Of a DNA stretch of 64,000 nucleotides, positions 55,501-64,000 are shown piece by piece (within the stretch, counting starts at the first letter, position 1; each line of letters begins with the position of its first letter). The translations under genes and the position numbers were made by a program. The notes below the pieces were generated by a model. That model did not search any database. It was not told the DNA's origin and saw only the letters and a list, made by a program, of their open reading frames with translations. Source of the stretch: Vibrio maerlii (lineage in GTDB: Bacteria > Pseudomonadota > Gammaproteobacteria > Enterobacterales > Vibrionaceae); contig NZ_QRHC01000002.1 of NCBI RefSeq assembly GCF_003415655.1, positions 62,008-126,007 of the forward strand. The letters run 5' to 3'.

Positions 55501-56367
55501 ATGGCAAAAACAATCTCGCTTGTTCTTGGCAGTGGTGGAGCAAGAGGCCTCGTTCACATCGGCATCCTACGTTGGCTGCTTGAAAACGATTACCAGATCG
55601 AATCTATCTCTGGTTGTTCAATTGGTTCGTTGATTGGCGGAATCTACGCAGCAGGTAAGCTGGATGAGTTTGAAGAGTGGATCACCAGTATTGACCAAAA
55701 AGACATGGCAAAGATGCTCGACTTTTCTTGGCAGTCTAGCGGCATGTTCAAGGGCGATAAAATCATTGAAACCTTGCGTGAGCTCATCGGCGATGTTGCG
55801 ATAGAAGATTTGCCCATTCGTTATACCGCCGTGGCGGCCAATGTCGCTGAGGAAAAAGAAGTTTGGATTCAGTCTGGTTCTTTGTTTGATGCTATCCGTG
55901 CTTCTATTTCCCTACCGCTATTCTTTACTCCACACGTCATCAATGGTGAAGAGCTAATCGATGGTGGTGTGTTAAACCCCGTACCTATTGCCCCGACATT
56001 CAGCGACAACACAGATTTAACCTTAGCAGTAAACTTAGGTGGTGAGCCTGAAGTTGTCCCTGAAAAACCAATACCGCTCGCCCCTGTTGAAAGCAAAATC
56101 CACCACAAGGTGACTCGCTTTATCGATGAGCTCGGCAATAGCGTAAAAGAGAAAATGAGCTTCAACTTTGGTGCCTATGACATTGCCAACCAAGCCTTCG
56201 ATGCCATGCAATCGACCATTGCTCGCCAAAAACTCGCGGCTTATCCAGCAGACATCACGCTAGAGATCCCTCGCAACGCCTGTGGAACACTGGAGTTTGA
56301 GCGTTCAAAAGAGATGATTGATCGTGGCTATAAGTTGGCTAAAGCTAAACTGAGCCAACTTCAGTAA
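55501..56367 (+). CDS. Patatin-like phospholipase (RssA-type)
   Basis: 288-residue serine hydrolase. Oxyanion loop GSGGARG (residues 10-16), nucleophile elbow GCSIG with Ser about residue 41, and catalytic Asp in DGGVLNPVPI about 160. This is the Ser-Asp dyad of bacterial patatins. Length matches RssA, a cytoplasmic lipid acyl hydrolase family. Single gene; no toxin-export system adjacent. Confidence 0.9.
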   Translation: MAKTISLVLGSGGARGLVHIGILRWLLENDYQIESISGCSIGSLIGGIYAAGKLDEFEEWITSIDQKDMAKMLDFSWQSSGMFKGDKIIETLRELIGDVAIEDLPIRYTAVAANVAEEKEVWIQSGSLFDAIRASISLPLFFTPHVINGEELIDGGVLNPVPIAPTFSDNTDLTLAVNLGGEPEVVPEKPIPLAPVESKIHHKVTRFIDELGNSVKEKMSFNFGAYDIANQAFDAMQSTIARQKLAAYPADITLEIPRNACGTLEFERSKEMIDRGYKLAKAKLSQLQ

Positions 56368-56472
56368 TGGTCTATGAACAAATGAGTACGGTTGAAGAAC
56401 TTTGGCTTCATTTAAAAATCCTCAGCTAACACAACAAAAGATCTTGACGGATCTTTTATCTTCGCTTAATTT

Positions 56473-56490
56473 ACAGACCGTCTGGTCGGT
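56473..56490. promoter_or_regulatory. TetR operator before the 56.5-kb TetR gene
   Basis: ACAGACC-GTCT-GGTCGGT contains the inverted pair GACC-N4-GGTC and lies 23 bases before ATG 56514, in the usual autoregulatory place. Confidence 0.68.
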
Positions 56491-56513
56491 ACCTAGTTGA
56501 ATGAAGCATTAAT

Positions 56514-57056
56514 ATGAGTAAAAAACTAAAAATAATTGAAGCGGCTGCTCAGTTGTTTTCTGACATTGGCTTTGAAAAAACCCCGGTATCTCTAATATGT
56601 GAAACAGCAGAGGTTTCAAAGGGTGCGGTATTTCATCACTTTAAGAATAAGGATGAGATTCTACGAGCCGTTTTTATTCATATAACAAGCATCATAGAGG
56701 AAGCCGATAGAAAAGATGACCATGTTGAGCTACAAAGCGATCAGCTCGAAGCCATGGTCAACACCATCTTTGAAGGGATGACAGCCGCCGAGCATCGTAA
56801 GATGTATCAATTCAACTTCAATGTGATGGTGCATCCGGTGACTAGATCCATTGTGGCAGATTTGATTGAAGAACGATACCAAGGATTACAGGCTTCTACC
56901 GAAGACGTATTCCGTTCACTGAATCATCCAAACCCAGAGATAGTGACAAAAATGTTCATCGCAGAAGTAGACGGTATTGCAATGAATTACTTACTGAATG
57001 ACGACTTCCCAATCGATGAGATCAAACAAGAATTCATCAAAAAATACAATAAGTAA
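56514..57056 (+). CDS. TetR-family repressor
   Basis: 180-residue repressor. HTH about residues 25-44 (VSLICETAEVSKGAVFHHFK) followed by NKDEILRAVF. The C-terminal ligand domain is not assignable. It is followed by its own terminator, then by a GNAT gene with a related inverted repeat upstream, a possible target. Confidence 0.88.
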   Translation: MSKKLKIIEAAAQLFSDIGFEKTPVSLICETAEVSKGAVFHHFKNKDEILRAVFIHITSIIEEADRKDDHVELQSDQLEAMVNTIFEGMTAAEHRKMYQFNFNVMVHPVTRSIVADLIEERYQGLQASTEDVFRSLNHPNPEIVTKMFIAEVDGIAMNYLLNDDFPIDEIKQEFIKKYNK

Positions 57057-57074
57057 CTACTTAAATAACACTTG

Positions 57075-57105
57075 AATCACGCTTAGTTTATTGCGTGATT
57101 TTTTT
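57075..57105 (+). terminator. Terminator of the 56.5-kb TetR gene
   Basis: AATCACGC/GCGTGATT stem followed by TTTTT, 18 bases after the stop. Confidence 0.9.
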
Positions 57106-57122
57106 GCACCAAACACCAAACC

Positions 57123-57134
57123 AACCAGTCGGTT
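57123..57134. promoter_or_regulatory. Possible TetR site before the GNAT gene
   Basis: AACC-AGTC-GGTT, same ACC-N4-GGT core as the operator at 56473-56490, located 38 bases before ATG 57172. Confidence 0.45.
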
Positions 57135-57171
57135 TTATTTGACTTAAGTTGAGATAGAGATAGGTATTACA

Positions 57172-57678
57172 ATGACGACACCATATGAAATTCAATACGA
57201 AGCATTCGCCAAAGCTGGTGGGCTTTACGACGAAAGACATGCAAAACTTTATGCAGATTTCACAAACAACCTTATTGCAGACGGCAGCTACTCAATCGTT
57301 TTTGAGGGCGTTGCTCACGCTTGCTATACACCTATTACCATCGACGAAGCACCGCATCTAAAGTGCTATGTATTGGCACCACTAGCCGTACTTCCAGAGT
57401 TTCAAAGAAAAGGCTACGCAACTAGGCTTATGGAACAAGCCGAAAGTGAACTAGATGCTGACGTCATTTTCGTCATGGGAGAACCATTCCATTACGGTAA
57501 GCGCTACAACACACCACATAATGTGTTGCCTCCAGTAAAGACACAGGCACCACTAGAATGTTGGTTTGCTAGAGAACTCACTCCGGGTGCACTAGAGGGT
57601 ATAGGTAAATCAACATCGACTGTCACGGGCCCATATGCTGAACCCGTGATGTGGGGTCACCCTAGCGAACAGGTTTAA
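57172..57678 (+). CDS. GNAT-family N-acetyltransferase (YhbS-like)
   Basis: 168-residue acetyltransferase. Acetyl-CoA loop LAVLPEFQRKGYATRLMEQ (about residues 67-85); FHYGKRYNTPHNVL is the typical downstream strand-turn of YhbS-like proteins. Substrate unknown. May be under the TetR protein encoded just upstream. Confidence 0.85.
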   Translation: MTTPYEIQYEAFAKAGGLYDERHAKLYADFTNNLIADGSYSIVFEGVAHACYTPITIDEAPHLKCYVLAPLAVLPEFQRKGYATRLMEQAESELDADVIFVMGEPFHYGKRYNTPHNVLPPVKTQAPLECWFARELTPGALEGIGKSTSTVTGPYAEPVMWGHPSEQV

Positions 57679-57760
57679 TGAAAACGATAAATCAGCGAGA
57701 AGCTTCTTGAATAGGATTTAATCGTAAAGGTCACAGACCATAATTGTAAACATATGATAA

Positions 57761-57789
57761 AAATGGGATTTACAATGTAAATCCCATTT
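57761..57789. terminator. Terminator of the glycerate operon
   Basis: Nearly perfect palindrome AAATGGGATTTAC/GTAAATCCCATTT; on the minus strand followed by TTTATC. It is 44 bases after the glycerate kinase stop. Confidence 0.75.
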
Positions 57790-57832
57790 CTTAGTTATGA
57801 CCTAATCAACTGGCGCTAACGATTAGCCTTTA

Positions 57833-58975
57833 TTACTTGGTTAATTGCATCCCAAGTTTGAGGTTAGCTGCAATATTTCGAGCAACACGCTCTACATTGG
57901 CTGATGCCTCATCTAGCACCTGAGGGAGAGCTTGGGGAGAGCGAACACTGGCAAAAAGGCTATCGATATGCGGGTAAAGGTCATCAACCTCTTTGCCAAG
58001 CGAGCCTGCTAAGCCGATGACTGGAATACCCAAACGCTTGGCACGGCGAGCGATGCCAAAAGGTGTTTTACCTTGCAGGGTTTGGTTGTCCATCTGCCCT
58101 TCCCCGGTAATCACTAAGTCGGCACCTTGTAACAGAGTGTCGGCTTCCAATGTATCGAGTACCATTTCGATTCCAGGCTTAATTTGCACATCAAATATGA
58201 GCGATAAACCTAGTGGTGTACCACCTGCTGCGCCAAAGCCCATGCTATTCGAATGATCGATACCCAAGTGTAACGAGCCTAATTGAGCAAACTTACGTAG
58301 CGCTGAATCAAGTTCTGCGACAAGCTCCGCATTTGCCCCTTTTTGTGGGCCAAACACGGCGCTAGCACCGTGAGCACCAATCAAAGGGTTGGATACATCA
58401 CAAGCGACAACAAACTCTGTACTCTTGCAGCGTGGGTCAATTGCCGTTAAATCGATGGAAGCTAGCCCATTAAGCGCCAAACCGCCTCGTTTTAGCCCGG
58501 CTCCATTGTGGTCGAGTAGCTTAGCACCCAGAGCTTGAGCAATCCCTACACCGCCGTCATTGGTCGCGCTCCCCCCTAAGCCAAGTAAGATCTTCTCTAC
58601 ACCGCAATCCAACGCCGCCTTGATGACCTCGCCAGTGCCAAAGGTTGATGTGGTTGCTGGGTTACGTTCATGACTCGAAAGTAAATCCAAACCAGAGGCA
58701 GCGGCTACTTCGATTAGAGCCGTCTTGCCTCCATCGAGCAACGCCCAATGAGCCGTAACCTCTCGACCCAACGGATCTGACACGAGCGTTTGCTGCATTT
58801 CACCTTGTAAGCCCTGCATCAACACCTCGACCGTTCCCTCGCCGCCATCGGCAAGGGGAAGATGGACATATTCTGACTCGGGGAAGATTTTGCGAAAGCC
58901 GCGCTCAATACATTCACATACTTGCTTGGCTGACAGGGATTCTTTAAACGAATCCGGAGCAATAACGACTTTCAT
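57833..58975 (-). CDS. Glycerate kinase (GarK/GlxK type)
   Basis: 380-residue class I kinase making 2-phosphoglycerate from glycerate. PDSFKESLSA, LPLADGGEGTVEV, GLGGSATNDGGVG and DLVITGEGQMDNQT are the family blocks, at normal spacing. Last gene of the operon GH38-GH13_18-EIIA-kinase, where it takes the glycerate released from glucosyl- or mannosyl-glycerate into glycolysis. Starts 13 bases after the EIIA stop. Confidence 0.94.
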   Translation of the reverse strand: MKVVIAPDSFKESLSAKQVCECIERGFRKIFPESEYVHLPLADGGEGTVEVLMQGLQGEMQQTLVSDPLGREVTAHWALLDGGKTALIEVAAASGLDLLSSHERNPATTSTFGTGEVIKAALDCGVEKILLGLGGSATNDGGVGIAQALGAKLLDHNGAGLKRGGLALNGLASIDLTAIDPRCKSTEFVVACDVSNPLIGAHGASAVFGPQKGANAELVAELDSALRKFAQLGSLHLGIDHSNSMGFGAAGGTPLGLSLIFDVQIKPGIEMVLDTLEADTLLQGADLVITGEGQMDNQTLQGKTPFGIARRAKRLGIPVIGLAGSLGKEVDDLYPHIDSLFASVRSPQALPQVLDEASANVERVARNIAANLKLGMQLTK

Positions 58976-58988
58976 TATGTTTCATCAC

Positions 58989-59615
58989 CTAAAGCAACAA
59001 GAACAGGAATGCGGCAATCAAAATACCTGCGCCGAGTACTGCTGGGTAAGCGACTTGGCTGATGTCTTTTGCCATTTCTAGCTCGACTACTGCATCTTCA
59101 GCATTATCATCTACATCATCTGTTACTGTATCGTCCGCACCTGTATCGTCCGCACCTGTATCGTCCGCACCAAAAAGTGCCATAACTTGCTGTTGTGTAT
59201 TCGCTGCTAATAGTTGGTCACGGAAATCATCATCCACTAAAGAAGAGGTTAAGGTGGTCAACACCTCCATATGCGTAGATCCTGCTTCTGCTGGTGGAAT
59301 CGCCAGTAAGAAAATCATTTTAACTGGCTCATCACCGTCTAAGCCTTTCCACATCAGTTCATTCTTAACAAACGCGCAAGCGAATACTGGTTCTGTTACT
59401 GCCGCAGACTTTCCGTGTGGTACGGCAAGATACTCACCCAAGCATGTAGGGCCTTCTTCTTCACGCAGCATAACCGCATCAAGAAATTGTTGCTTGTTAG
59501 TCAGCTTGCCTTCTTGATCAATTTTATCTGTTAGAGCATGAATCGCAGCAAAGCGATCCTCATACACGGCATCCAGTACAATCAGGTTTTCAGAGGTAAG
59601 GTTGGATAGTTTCAT
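58989..59615 (-). CDS. PTS EIIA (fructose/mannitol type) with C-terminal membrane anchor
   Basis: 208-residue protein. Residues 1-148 are a complete EIIA-Fru/Mtl domain; phosphorylated His is His67 (LAVPHGKS). Then comes an acidic linker with three GADDT repeats (149-163) and a DDVDDNAED run, and a C-terminal hydrophobic helix (about 187-208, PAVLGAGILIAAFLFLLL) ending at the last residue. EIIA is normally soluble or fused to EIIB/EIIC; a tail anchor is unusual. The TM tail might be a relic of a lost EIIBC fusion. AAGGAA precedes the start. No EIIB/EIIC gene is in the window. Confidence 0.9.
   Translation of the reverse strand: MKLSNLTSENLIVLDAVYEDRFAAIHALTDKIDQEGKLTNKQQFLDAVMLREEEGPTCLGEYLAVPHGKSAAVTEPVFACAFVKNELMWKGLDGDEPVKMIFLLAIPPAEAGSTHMEVLTTLTSSLVDDDFRDQLLAANTQQQVMALFGADDTGADDTGADDTVTDDVDDNAEDAVVELEMAKDISQVAYPAVLGAGILIAAFLFLLL
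59126..59170. repeat. Three perfect 15-bp tandem repeats inside the EIIA gene
   Basis: Unit CTGTATCGTCCGCAC occurs at 59126-59140, 59141-59155 and 59156-59170 on the plus strand. It encodes the GADDT linker repeats and keeps frame if copies are gained or lost. Confidence 0.93.
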
Positions 59616-59627
59616 TGTTCGCTTTCC

Positions 59628-61325
59628 TTATTTTTGTTGTTTTAGCCAAACAAATTGGTATGGGTTAAGAGTAAACTCAGCCTCGATATTCGTTTGTGAC
59701 ACAAGATCGAAGCCTGATGCTGCTAGAGACACAGATTGCGGTTTGTTCGTCATATTAACCACAAAGCGTATTGCTTCGTCTCCTTCACCACGCTCTAAGC
59801 CAAATAGATGTTGACCAAGTTCCAGCACTGATTGCTTCGCACTTGGCGAGAAGCTTGGTTGCGCCTTACGTAGAGTCAGTAGCTTAACCAGTTGTGAGTA
59901 AACGCCTTGGCGAAGTGAGCCCTGTTCTGCGAGTTCAGCTTCTAATGTTTCTAGTTCAAACTTCTCGCGGTTGATACGGCGGTTAATGCCCGAATCCACC
60001 ATGCCTTGAACGTCATTTTCACTGCCTAAGAAGCTGTGATAGTAAACCGCTGGTACACCGATGAACGAGAGCAAAATAGATTGCGCAGCCAAAAACTTAG
60101 CCACTTTGGTGTCTACCGCATCTTCTGGCTCCGTTAGCGCACTCAGATAATTGATATTCAATTCATAAGGCGACTGAGTACCATCGCCGTTATTTTTATA
60201 GTTAACCCGGCCACCTTTGCGCTCAACTTGTTGGCACATCATAATGCGATCATCGTCTGTCAGGATGCCTTCCGTTGGTCTTACGCCAATACCGTCATGG
60301 CTGGCAAGGAAGTTAAAGTAAGTCGTTTTACTACCCGCATCGAGAGAGGCCATCGCCTCTTTCGTTAAACCTTTTGCCCAATCAGTCAGCACACTGCTGT
60401 CTTGGCCCATGAAGGCATGCAGAGTCAGTGGTGGCAGCGGGAATTGGTACACCATGTGCGCCTCATCACCGTCGCCAAAGTAAGAGATATTCTCCTTATG
60501 CGGCACGTTCGTTTCTGTAATCAGTAATGAACCCGGCATTACTTCATCCAGAACGATGCGCCATAGCTTAATGATTTCGTGCGCTTCTGGCAGGTGAATA
60601 CAGCTCGTGTTCAGTACCTTCCAGATGAATCCAATTGCATCTAAGCGAATCGAACGACCACCATTTGCTGCATACATCAGCAGGATATCGATACTTTCTA
60701 GAAGAATCTTAGGGCTCTTGAAGTTGATATCGATTTGGTCTTCAGAGAAAGTCGTCCACACATGAGCGGTCTCACCCGAAGCCTTAGTAAAAGGAGTCAG
60801 GAGCGGCAACGCTCGGGGGCGCGTTACACTCGAGTAATCAAGGCTTGGGTCAGACTCAACAAAATAATCTTGATACGCTTCATCGCCTGCTAGGTAACCT
60901 TGGAACCAATCACTGCTCTTGGATATGTGGTTAATTACGCAGTCGTACATTAGGTCAAAGTTTTCAGCTAAGTGATTTAGCTCAGCCCAGTCACCTAAGT
61001 TAGGCTCAACCTTGCGGTAATCCACTACACTAAAGCCATCATCAGAGGTGTAAGGGAACATCGGCAAGATATGGATATTGCTGATCGCACCCTTTAGATA
61101 CTTATCTGCGAAGGTTTTCATAGTGGAAAGCGTTGGCTCACCCTCACGACGAATACTATCGCCGTAAGTAATGAGGTAGGCTGTGCTTTCATCAACCCAG
61201 CTTTGATAATTCGGCGATTTGCCGCGCCATTTATCCATCAACGCTAGGACATCGTTAGTAATCTGTGTTGCTTGTTCTTCGCCGTACAGCTTGGCAACTT
61301 TATTATAAATCTTGTCGTTCATCAT
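59628..61325 (-). CDS. GH13_18 phosphorylase, probable glucosylglycerate phosphorylase
   Basis: 565-residue sucrose-phosphorylase-family enzyme. Catalytic nucleophile Asp in SIRLDAIGFIWK (about residue 228), acid/base Glu in LLITETNVP (about 270), stabiliser Asp in ASHDGIG (about 343). The LNTSCIHLPEAHEIIKLWR stretch after the nucleophile is like the glucosylglycerate phosphorylase branch (E. coli YcjM), not sucrose phosphorylase. It would cleave glucosylglycerate with phosphate to glucose-1-phosphate and glycerate. The adjacent glycerate kinase supports this. Double ATG start; ATG 61325 used. Confidence 0.88.
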   Translation of the reverse strand: MMNDKIYNKVAKLYGEEQATQITNDVLALMDKWRGKSPNYQSWVDESTAYLITYGDSIRREGEPTLSTMKTFADKYLKGAISNIHILPMFPYTSDDGFSVVDYRKVEPNLGDWAELNHLAENFDLMYDCVINHISKSSDWFQGYLAGDEAYQDYFVESDPSLDYSSVTRPRALPLLTPFTKASGETAHVWTTFSEDQIDINFKSPKILLESIDILLMYAANGGRSIRLDAIGFIWKVLNTSCIHLPEAHEIIKLWRIVLDEVMPGSLLITETNVPHKENISYFGDGDEAHMVYQFPLPPLTLHAFMGQDSSVLTDWAKGLTKEAMASLDAGSKTTYFNFLASHDGIGVRPTEGILTDDDRIMMCQQVERKGGRVNYKNNGDGTQSPYELNINYLSALTEPEDAVDTKVAKFLAAQSILLSFIGVPAVYYHSFLGSENDVQGMVDSGINRRINREKFELETLEAELAEQGSLRQGVYSQLVKLLTLRKAQPSFSPSAKQSVLELGQHLFGLERGEGDEAIRFVVNMTNKPQSVSLAASGFDLVSQTNIEAEFTLNPYQFVWLKQQK

Positions 61326-61348
61326 ATGGCCTTACTTAAACACTCGCT

Positions 61349-63967
61349 TTAAACACTGAAGCGCACACGCACATCAATTGAGTTATTTGGCTTCACCGTC
61401 CACTCTTGCTCTAGCGACTCTTCGCGATAGTTCACACGCTCAACCTGAGCGAAATGCGAGAGAGCTTGGTGATCGAGAGCAACGTCCGATTCAGTTGGGT
61501 TATACAAACGAATAACCACAGCGTCTTGTTGATAGAAAGAGTGTCCCACGCTAGATAGAACAAGTTCTTGGTTCAGTTCAAACAGGCTGAAACTCTTCTT
61601 CGCGTCACGACGTTCAAAGCGAACTTGGAAACGCTCTAGGCGATTTTCAAAGCTATTGAGTGACTGTTTTTGATAGCTAAATGGGGCATCCAAGTAATCA
61701 GTTTCAAGCTTGCGGATAACTTGGTGGTCAGCGCTATCAGTCAGTGCAATAGAGAACGCAAAGCTCATTGATTTCTGCAATTGAGCATCTGGCGTGTAGA
61801 CCACTGTGTTGTTGATTCCAGAAGCGCGACCCGGACGCCATAGCAGATCATCTTTGCCTAAGCGGCCTGTAGATTTGAACAGCGTTAATGCAATCGAATC
61901 GCTGTTATCGCTTTTCAGTACCTGGAATTCTTTAATACCGCGGCCGTTAATCACCAAGGCTTTATTGTCTTGCTCAATCGCTACCGCACCGTCTGTGGTC
62001 TCGATATCAATAGGACATTCACGGTACTTCTCACGCCAGCCTTCAACATTTGGGGCAACCTCACGAGTCATCAAAGCAAATGGCTGGGTACTGATCGATT
62101 GATGAGTCTTAACATCCGAGTTAATCAATACACGAACACGGTGGTCATCCACTTGGTTCACGGTATGAATTTCAACACTCAGCTGCTCATCGCCTTCTTT
62201 TAACGTCAACGTGATATCAAAGCTTGCTTGCGCATCATTCACACCCGATTGGCGAGACGCGAGATCCTGAGGAACGGATAAACTTGCGTGAAGCGTCATG
62301 CTCTGCTGCATGTCACCCACCTGCGTTGATAGCCAGGTTAAATCGCTCGCGTAGATTGGTATATCACCTTCTAATGGTGAGAAGTCATAGGAATCACCAT
62401 CATCCGCTTGCTCTTCGAACTTAATGAGAGACTCAATCACGCGACCAGTCGCTTTGTGCTCAAGGCTTAGTAGACCATCAACCAACGAAACCGCCAGTTG
62501 GTCGTTCTCAATGCGAGTCATTTGTGAAGCCTTAACTTCTGAGACAGCTGCTTCTACCACTTGGAAGACTTGGTAACCCATCGCTGGTAGGGCTTCAACA
62601 TCGACGTTCATCTCGAAGCGATAGTACGGAGGTACTGGGACTTCTTTTTCACCATCTTTGGTTACTTCAATAACCTTGCCACCATCAAGCTCATCGCGCT
62701 TGGTGATCTCACAACGTAGTTGACGCTCACCATCCGACAGTGCTATCGAGCGAGACTTTGAAAAAGCCACAACTTGCGCTTTGCCTGTAAATTGCGTTGG
62801 ACGCCCATTGAAGATCATCACCTCAGAGTCATCACATGCGTTGCTCGCAATCTCTTTCACAACCAAGTTATAGAGACCATGACAGATCTCTTCTGCTTGC
62901 TTTAGGCGGTGCATGATGTCGGCATTCGTCGCGTCGCTATTACAGCCACCCATGCTGTCGTGTGCATGACATTCAAGGATCTTTTTCCAAGCCATATCGA
63001 CCAGTTCAGTATGAACGGTAATGTCTTGTGCTTTGGCAATCGCAATCACCACTTCTAACTTTTTCAATAAGAACTGTTCGATTTCAAAGTTCAATTTCTT
63101 AATATCGTAACGTACCGAACCAATGGTCTTGTGGATACGTGTATAGCGCGGCGCTTTAAACTCACCTTGATAGGTTTCAAAGTCATCGTTGTTACGACGT
63201 AGGAAATCGACAAAGTTTTCCATGGAAGAGATAGAGTACACATCACCCGATGGAGAACGTTTGGTTGCCACGGATAACGTTTCTGGGAGCGCAGGGTCAA
63301 TGTTAACTTGATCACCGCCCGATGGGATCAGAACTTCATCTAAGCCAGACAGAGATTTAATCTTCTCGATCATTGGAAAGATCTTCTTATCTAAATGCTC
63401 ATCAGCAGGGATAATGTTCTTCGCTGCGCCGTAACCATGCACGAGGTTGTAAGCGTAGATGGAATCACCACCTTCTGATCGCCACATGAAGTGAGATTTT
63501 TCAACTTGATCGTCGTAATCAATTCCACGCCAGAACACGATATTGTCGATGCCCGAACCTTGGAACAGAGTTGGCATTTGAGCATTGTGACCAAAGGTAT
63601 CCGGTAGGTAACCTACCTTCATGCTATGACCAAGTTCTTCAGCGATGTGCATGCCATACTTTAGGTTGCGAATGATAGACTCACCAGCAACATTATAGGT
63701 GTCCGTTTGTGTATACCAAGGGCCAATGAACAGCTTCTTTTCAGCCACGAGCTTCGCCAAACGATCACGCATAGGTGGCAGTACTTTTAGGTAGTCTTCA
63801 ACAATCGCAGACTGACCATCAAGGTGGTAGCAGCTGTAGTTCGGTTGGTTTTCTAACGCCTCAATCACTTTGGTGAAGTTGTACGTCGCCAATACATCAC
63901 TGTCTTGCTGTGTAAAATACCACTCACGATCCCAGTGGGTGTGGGGAATGACATGTACTTTAGCCAT
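61349..63967 (-). CDS. mngB: GH38 alpha-mannosidase (MngB-like)
   Basis: 872-residue GH38 enzyme. N-terminal HTHWDREW (His9, His11, Asp13) supplies the Zn ligands, the nucleophile is Asp123 in LPDTFGH, and HDSMGGCNSD holds another ligand His. The long beta-rich C-terminal region is normal. E. coli MngB hydrolyses 6-phospho-mannosylglycerate after PTS uptake; an EIIA and glycerate kinase in the same operon support that role here. First gene seen of the operon; its PTS permease and regulator probably lie beyond base 64000. Confidence 0.92.
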   Translation of the reverse strand: MAKVHVIPHTHWDREWYFTQQDSDVLATYNFTKVIEALENQPNYSCYHLDGQSAIVEDYLKVLPPMRDRLAKLVAEKKLFIGPWYTQTDTYNVAGESIIRNLKYGMHIAEELGHSMKVGYLPDTFGHNAQMPTLFQGSGIDNIVFWRGIDYDDQVEKSHFMWRSEGGDSIYAYNLVHGYGAAKNIIPADEHLDKKIFPMIEKIKSLSGLDEVLIPSGGDQVNIDPALPETLSVATKRSPSGDVYSISSMENFVDFLRRNNDDFETYQGEFKAPRYTRIHKTIGSVRYDIKKLNFEIEQFLLKKLEVVIAIAKAQDITVHTELVDMAWKKILECHAHDSMGGCNSDATNADIMHRLKQAEEICHGLYNLVVKEIASNACDDSEVMIFNGRPTQFTGKAQVVAFSKSRSIALSDGERQLRCEITKRDELDGGKVIEVTKDGEKEVPVPPYYRFEMNVDVEALPAMGYQVFQVVEAAVSEVKASQMTRIENDQLAVSLVDGLLSLEHKATGRVIESLIKFEEQADDGDSYDFSPLEGDIPIYASDLTWLSTQVGDMQQSMTLHASLSVPQDLASRQSGVNDAQASFDITLTLKEGDEQLSVEIHTVNQVDDHRVRVLINSDVKTHQSISTQPFALMTREVAPNVEGWREKYRECPIDIETTDGAVAIEQDNKALVINGRGIKEFQVLKSDNSDSIALTLFKSTGRLGKDDLLWRPGRASGINNTVVYTPDAQLQKSMSFAFSIALTDSADHQVIRKLETDYLDAPFSYQKQSLNSFENRLERFQVRFERRDAKKSFSLFELNQELVLSSVGHSFYQQDAVVIRLYNPTESDVALDHQALSHFAQVERVNYREESLEQEWTVKPNNSIDVRVRFSV

Positions 63968-64000
63968 GGGATAAATCTCTATTCAAATCTGGGAAGATGA

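Overview
The window looks like chromosomal DNA of a Vibrio-type gammaproteobacterium. Moderate GC, a VF530-family gene, an MSHA-like pilin relic, a c-di-GMP-I riboswitch and an MCP/TRAP-rich gene set fit Vibrionaceae. This placement is inferred from gene content; no rRNA or other marker gene is present. I see no rRNA, tRNA or CRISPR array.

Layout. 0-11 kb: the 3' part of a YtcJ-like amidohydrolase, a small secreted protein, a phosphonate-type ABC importer (phnD-phnC-phnE, minus strand), an RND efflux pair, an acetyltransferase, a small orphan and a glutathione transferase with a Cys-rich tail. 11-40 kb: a large aromatic/hydroaromatic catabolic island. It holds protocatechuate 4,5-cleavage genes (ligK-ligU-ligI-ligA-ligB, with ligC 19 kb away), entry routes from 4-hydroxybenzoate (pobA with an AraC regulator) and from quinate/shikimate (an AroE-like dehydrogenase, aroQ, quiC and a Gfo/Idh dehydrogenase), two TRAP transporters, an AEC carrier, a TctABC-type tripartite transporter, a LysR regulator with two HTH domains, a hemerythrin and a secreted metallo-hydrolase. 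Inside this stretch sits an orphan secreted protein under a c-di-GMP-I riboswitch. 41-58 kb: mixed accessory genes: HAAAP amino-acid transporter, chemoreceptor, VF530 protein between inverted-repeat ends, NarK-type MFS carrier, TrmO-like methyltransferase, GFA-family protein, GST, a type IV pilin broken by an in-frame TGA, HPP membrane protein, three TetR and one LysR regulator with recognisable palindromic operators, CurA-like and YqhD-like reductases, a patatin and a GNAT protein. 57.8-64 kb: a glucosyl/mannosyl-glycerate utilisation operon (GH38 mannosidase, GH13_18 phosphorylase, EIIA, glycerate kinase) whose remaining PTS parts probably lie beyond the right edge.

How the genes work together. 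Quinate and shikimate would be oxidised and dehydrated to 3-dehydroshikimate, then converted by QuiC to protocatechuate; PobA feeds 4-hydroxybenzoate into the same pool. LigAB opens the ring, LigC oxidises the semialdehyde to pyrone-dicarboxylate, LigI hydrolyses it, LigU tautomerises the product and LigK cleaves the final intermediate to pyruvate and oxaloacetate. The one step with no visible gene is the 4-oxalomesaconate/KCH hydratase (LigJ or GalB).

Most notable observations: the c-di-GMP riboswitch before an unrecognised secreted protein; an identical 8-6-8 palindrome in front of both a TetR gene and a GFA gene 3.8 kb away; the pathway hole; hemerythrin in an O2-consuming catabolic cluster; the double-HTH LysR regulator; a tail-anchored EIIA; and the pilin nonsense mutation.
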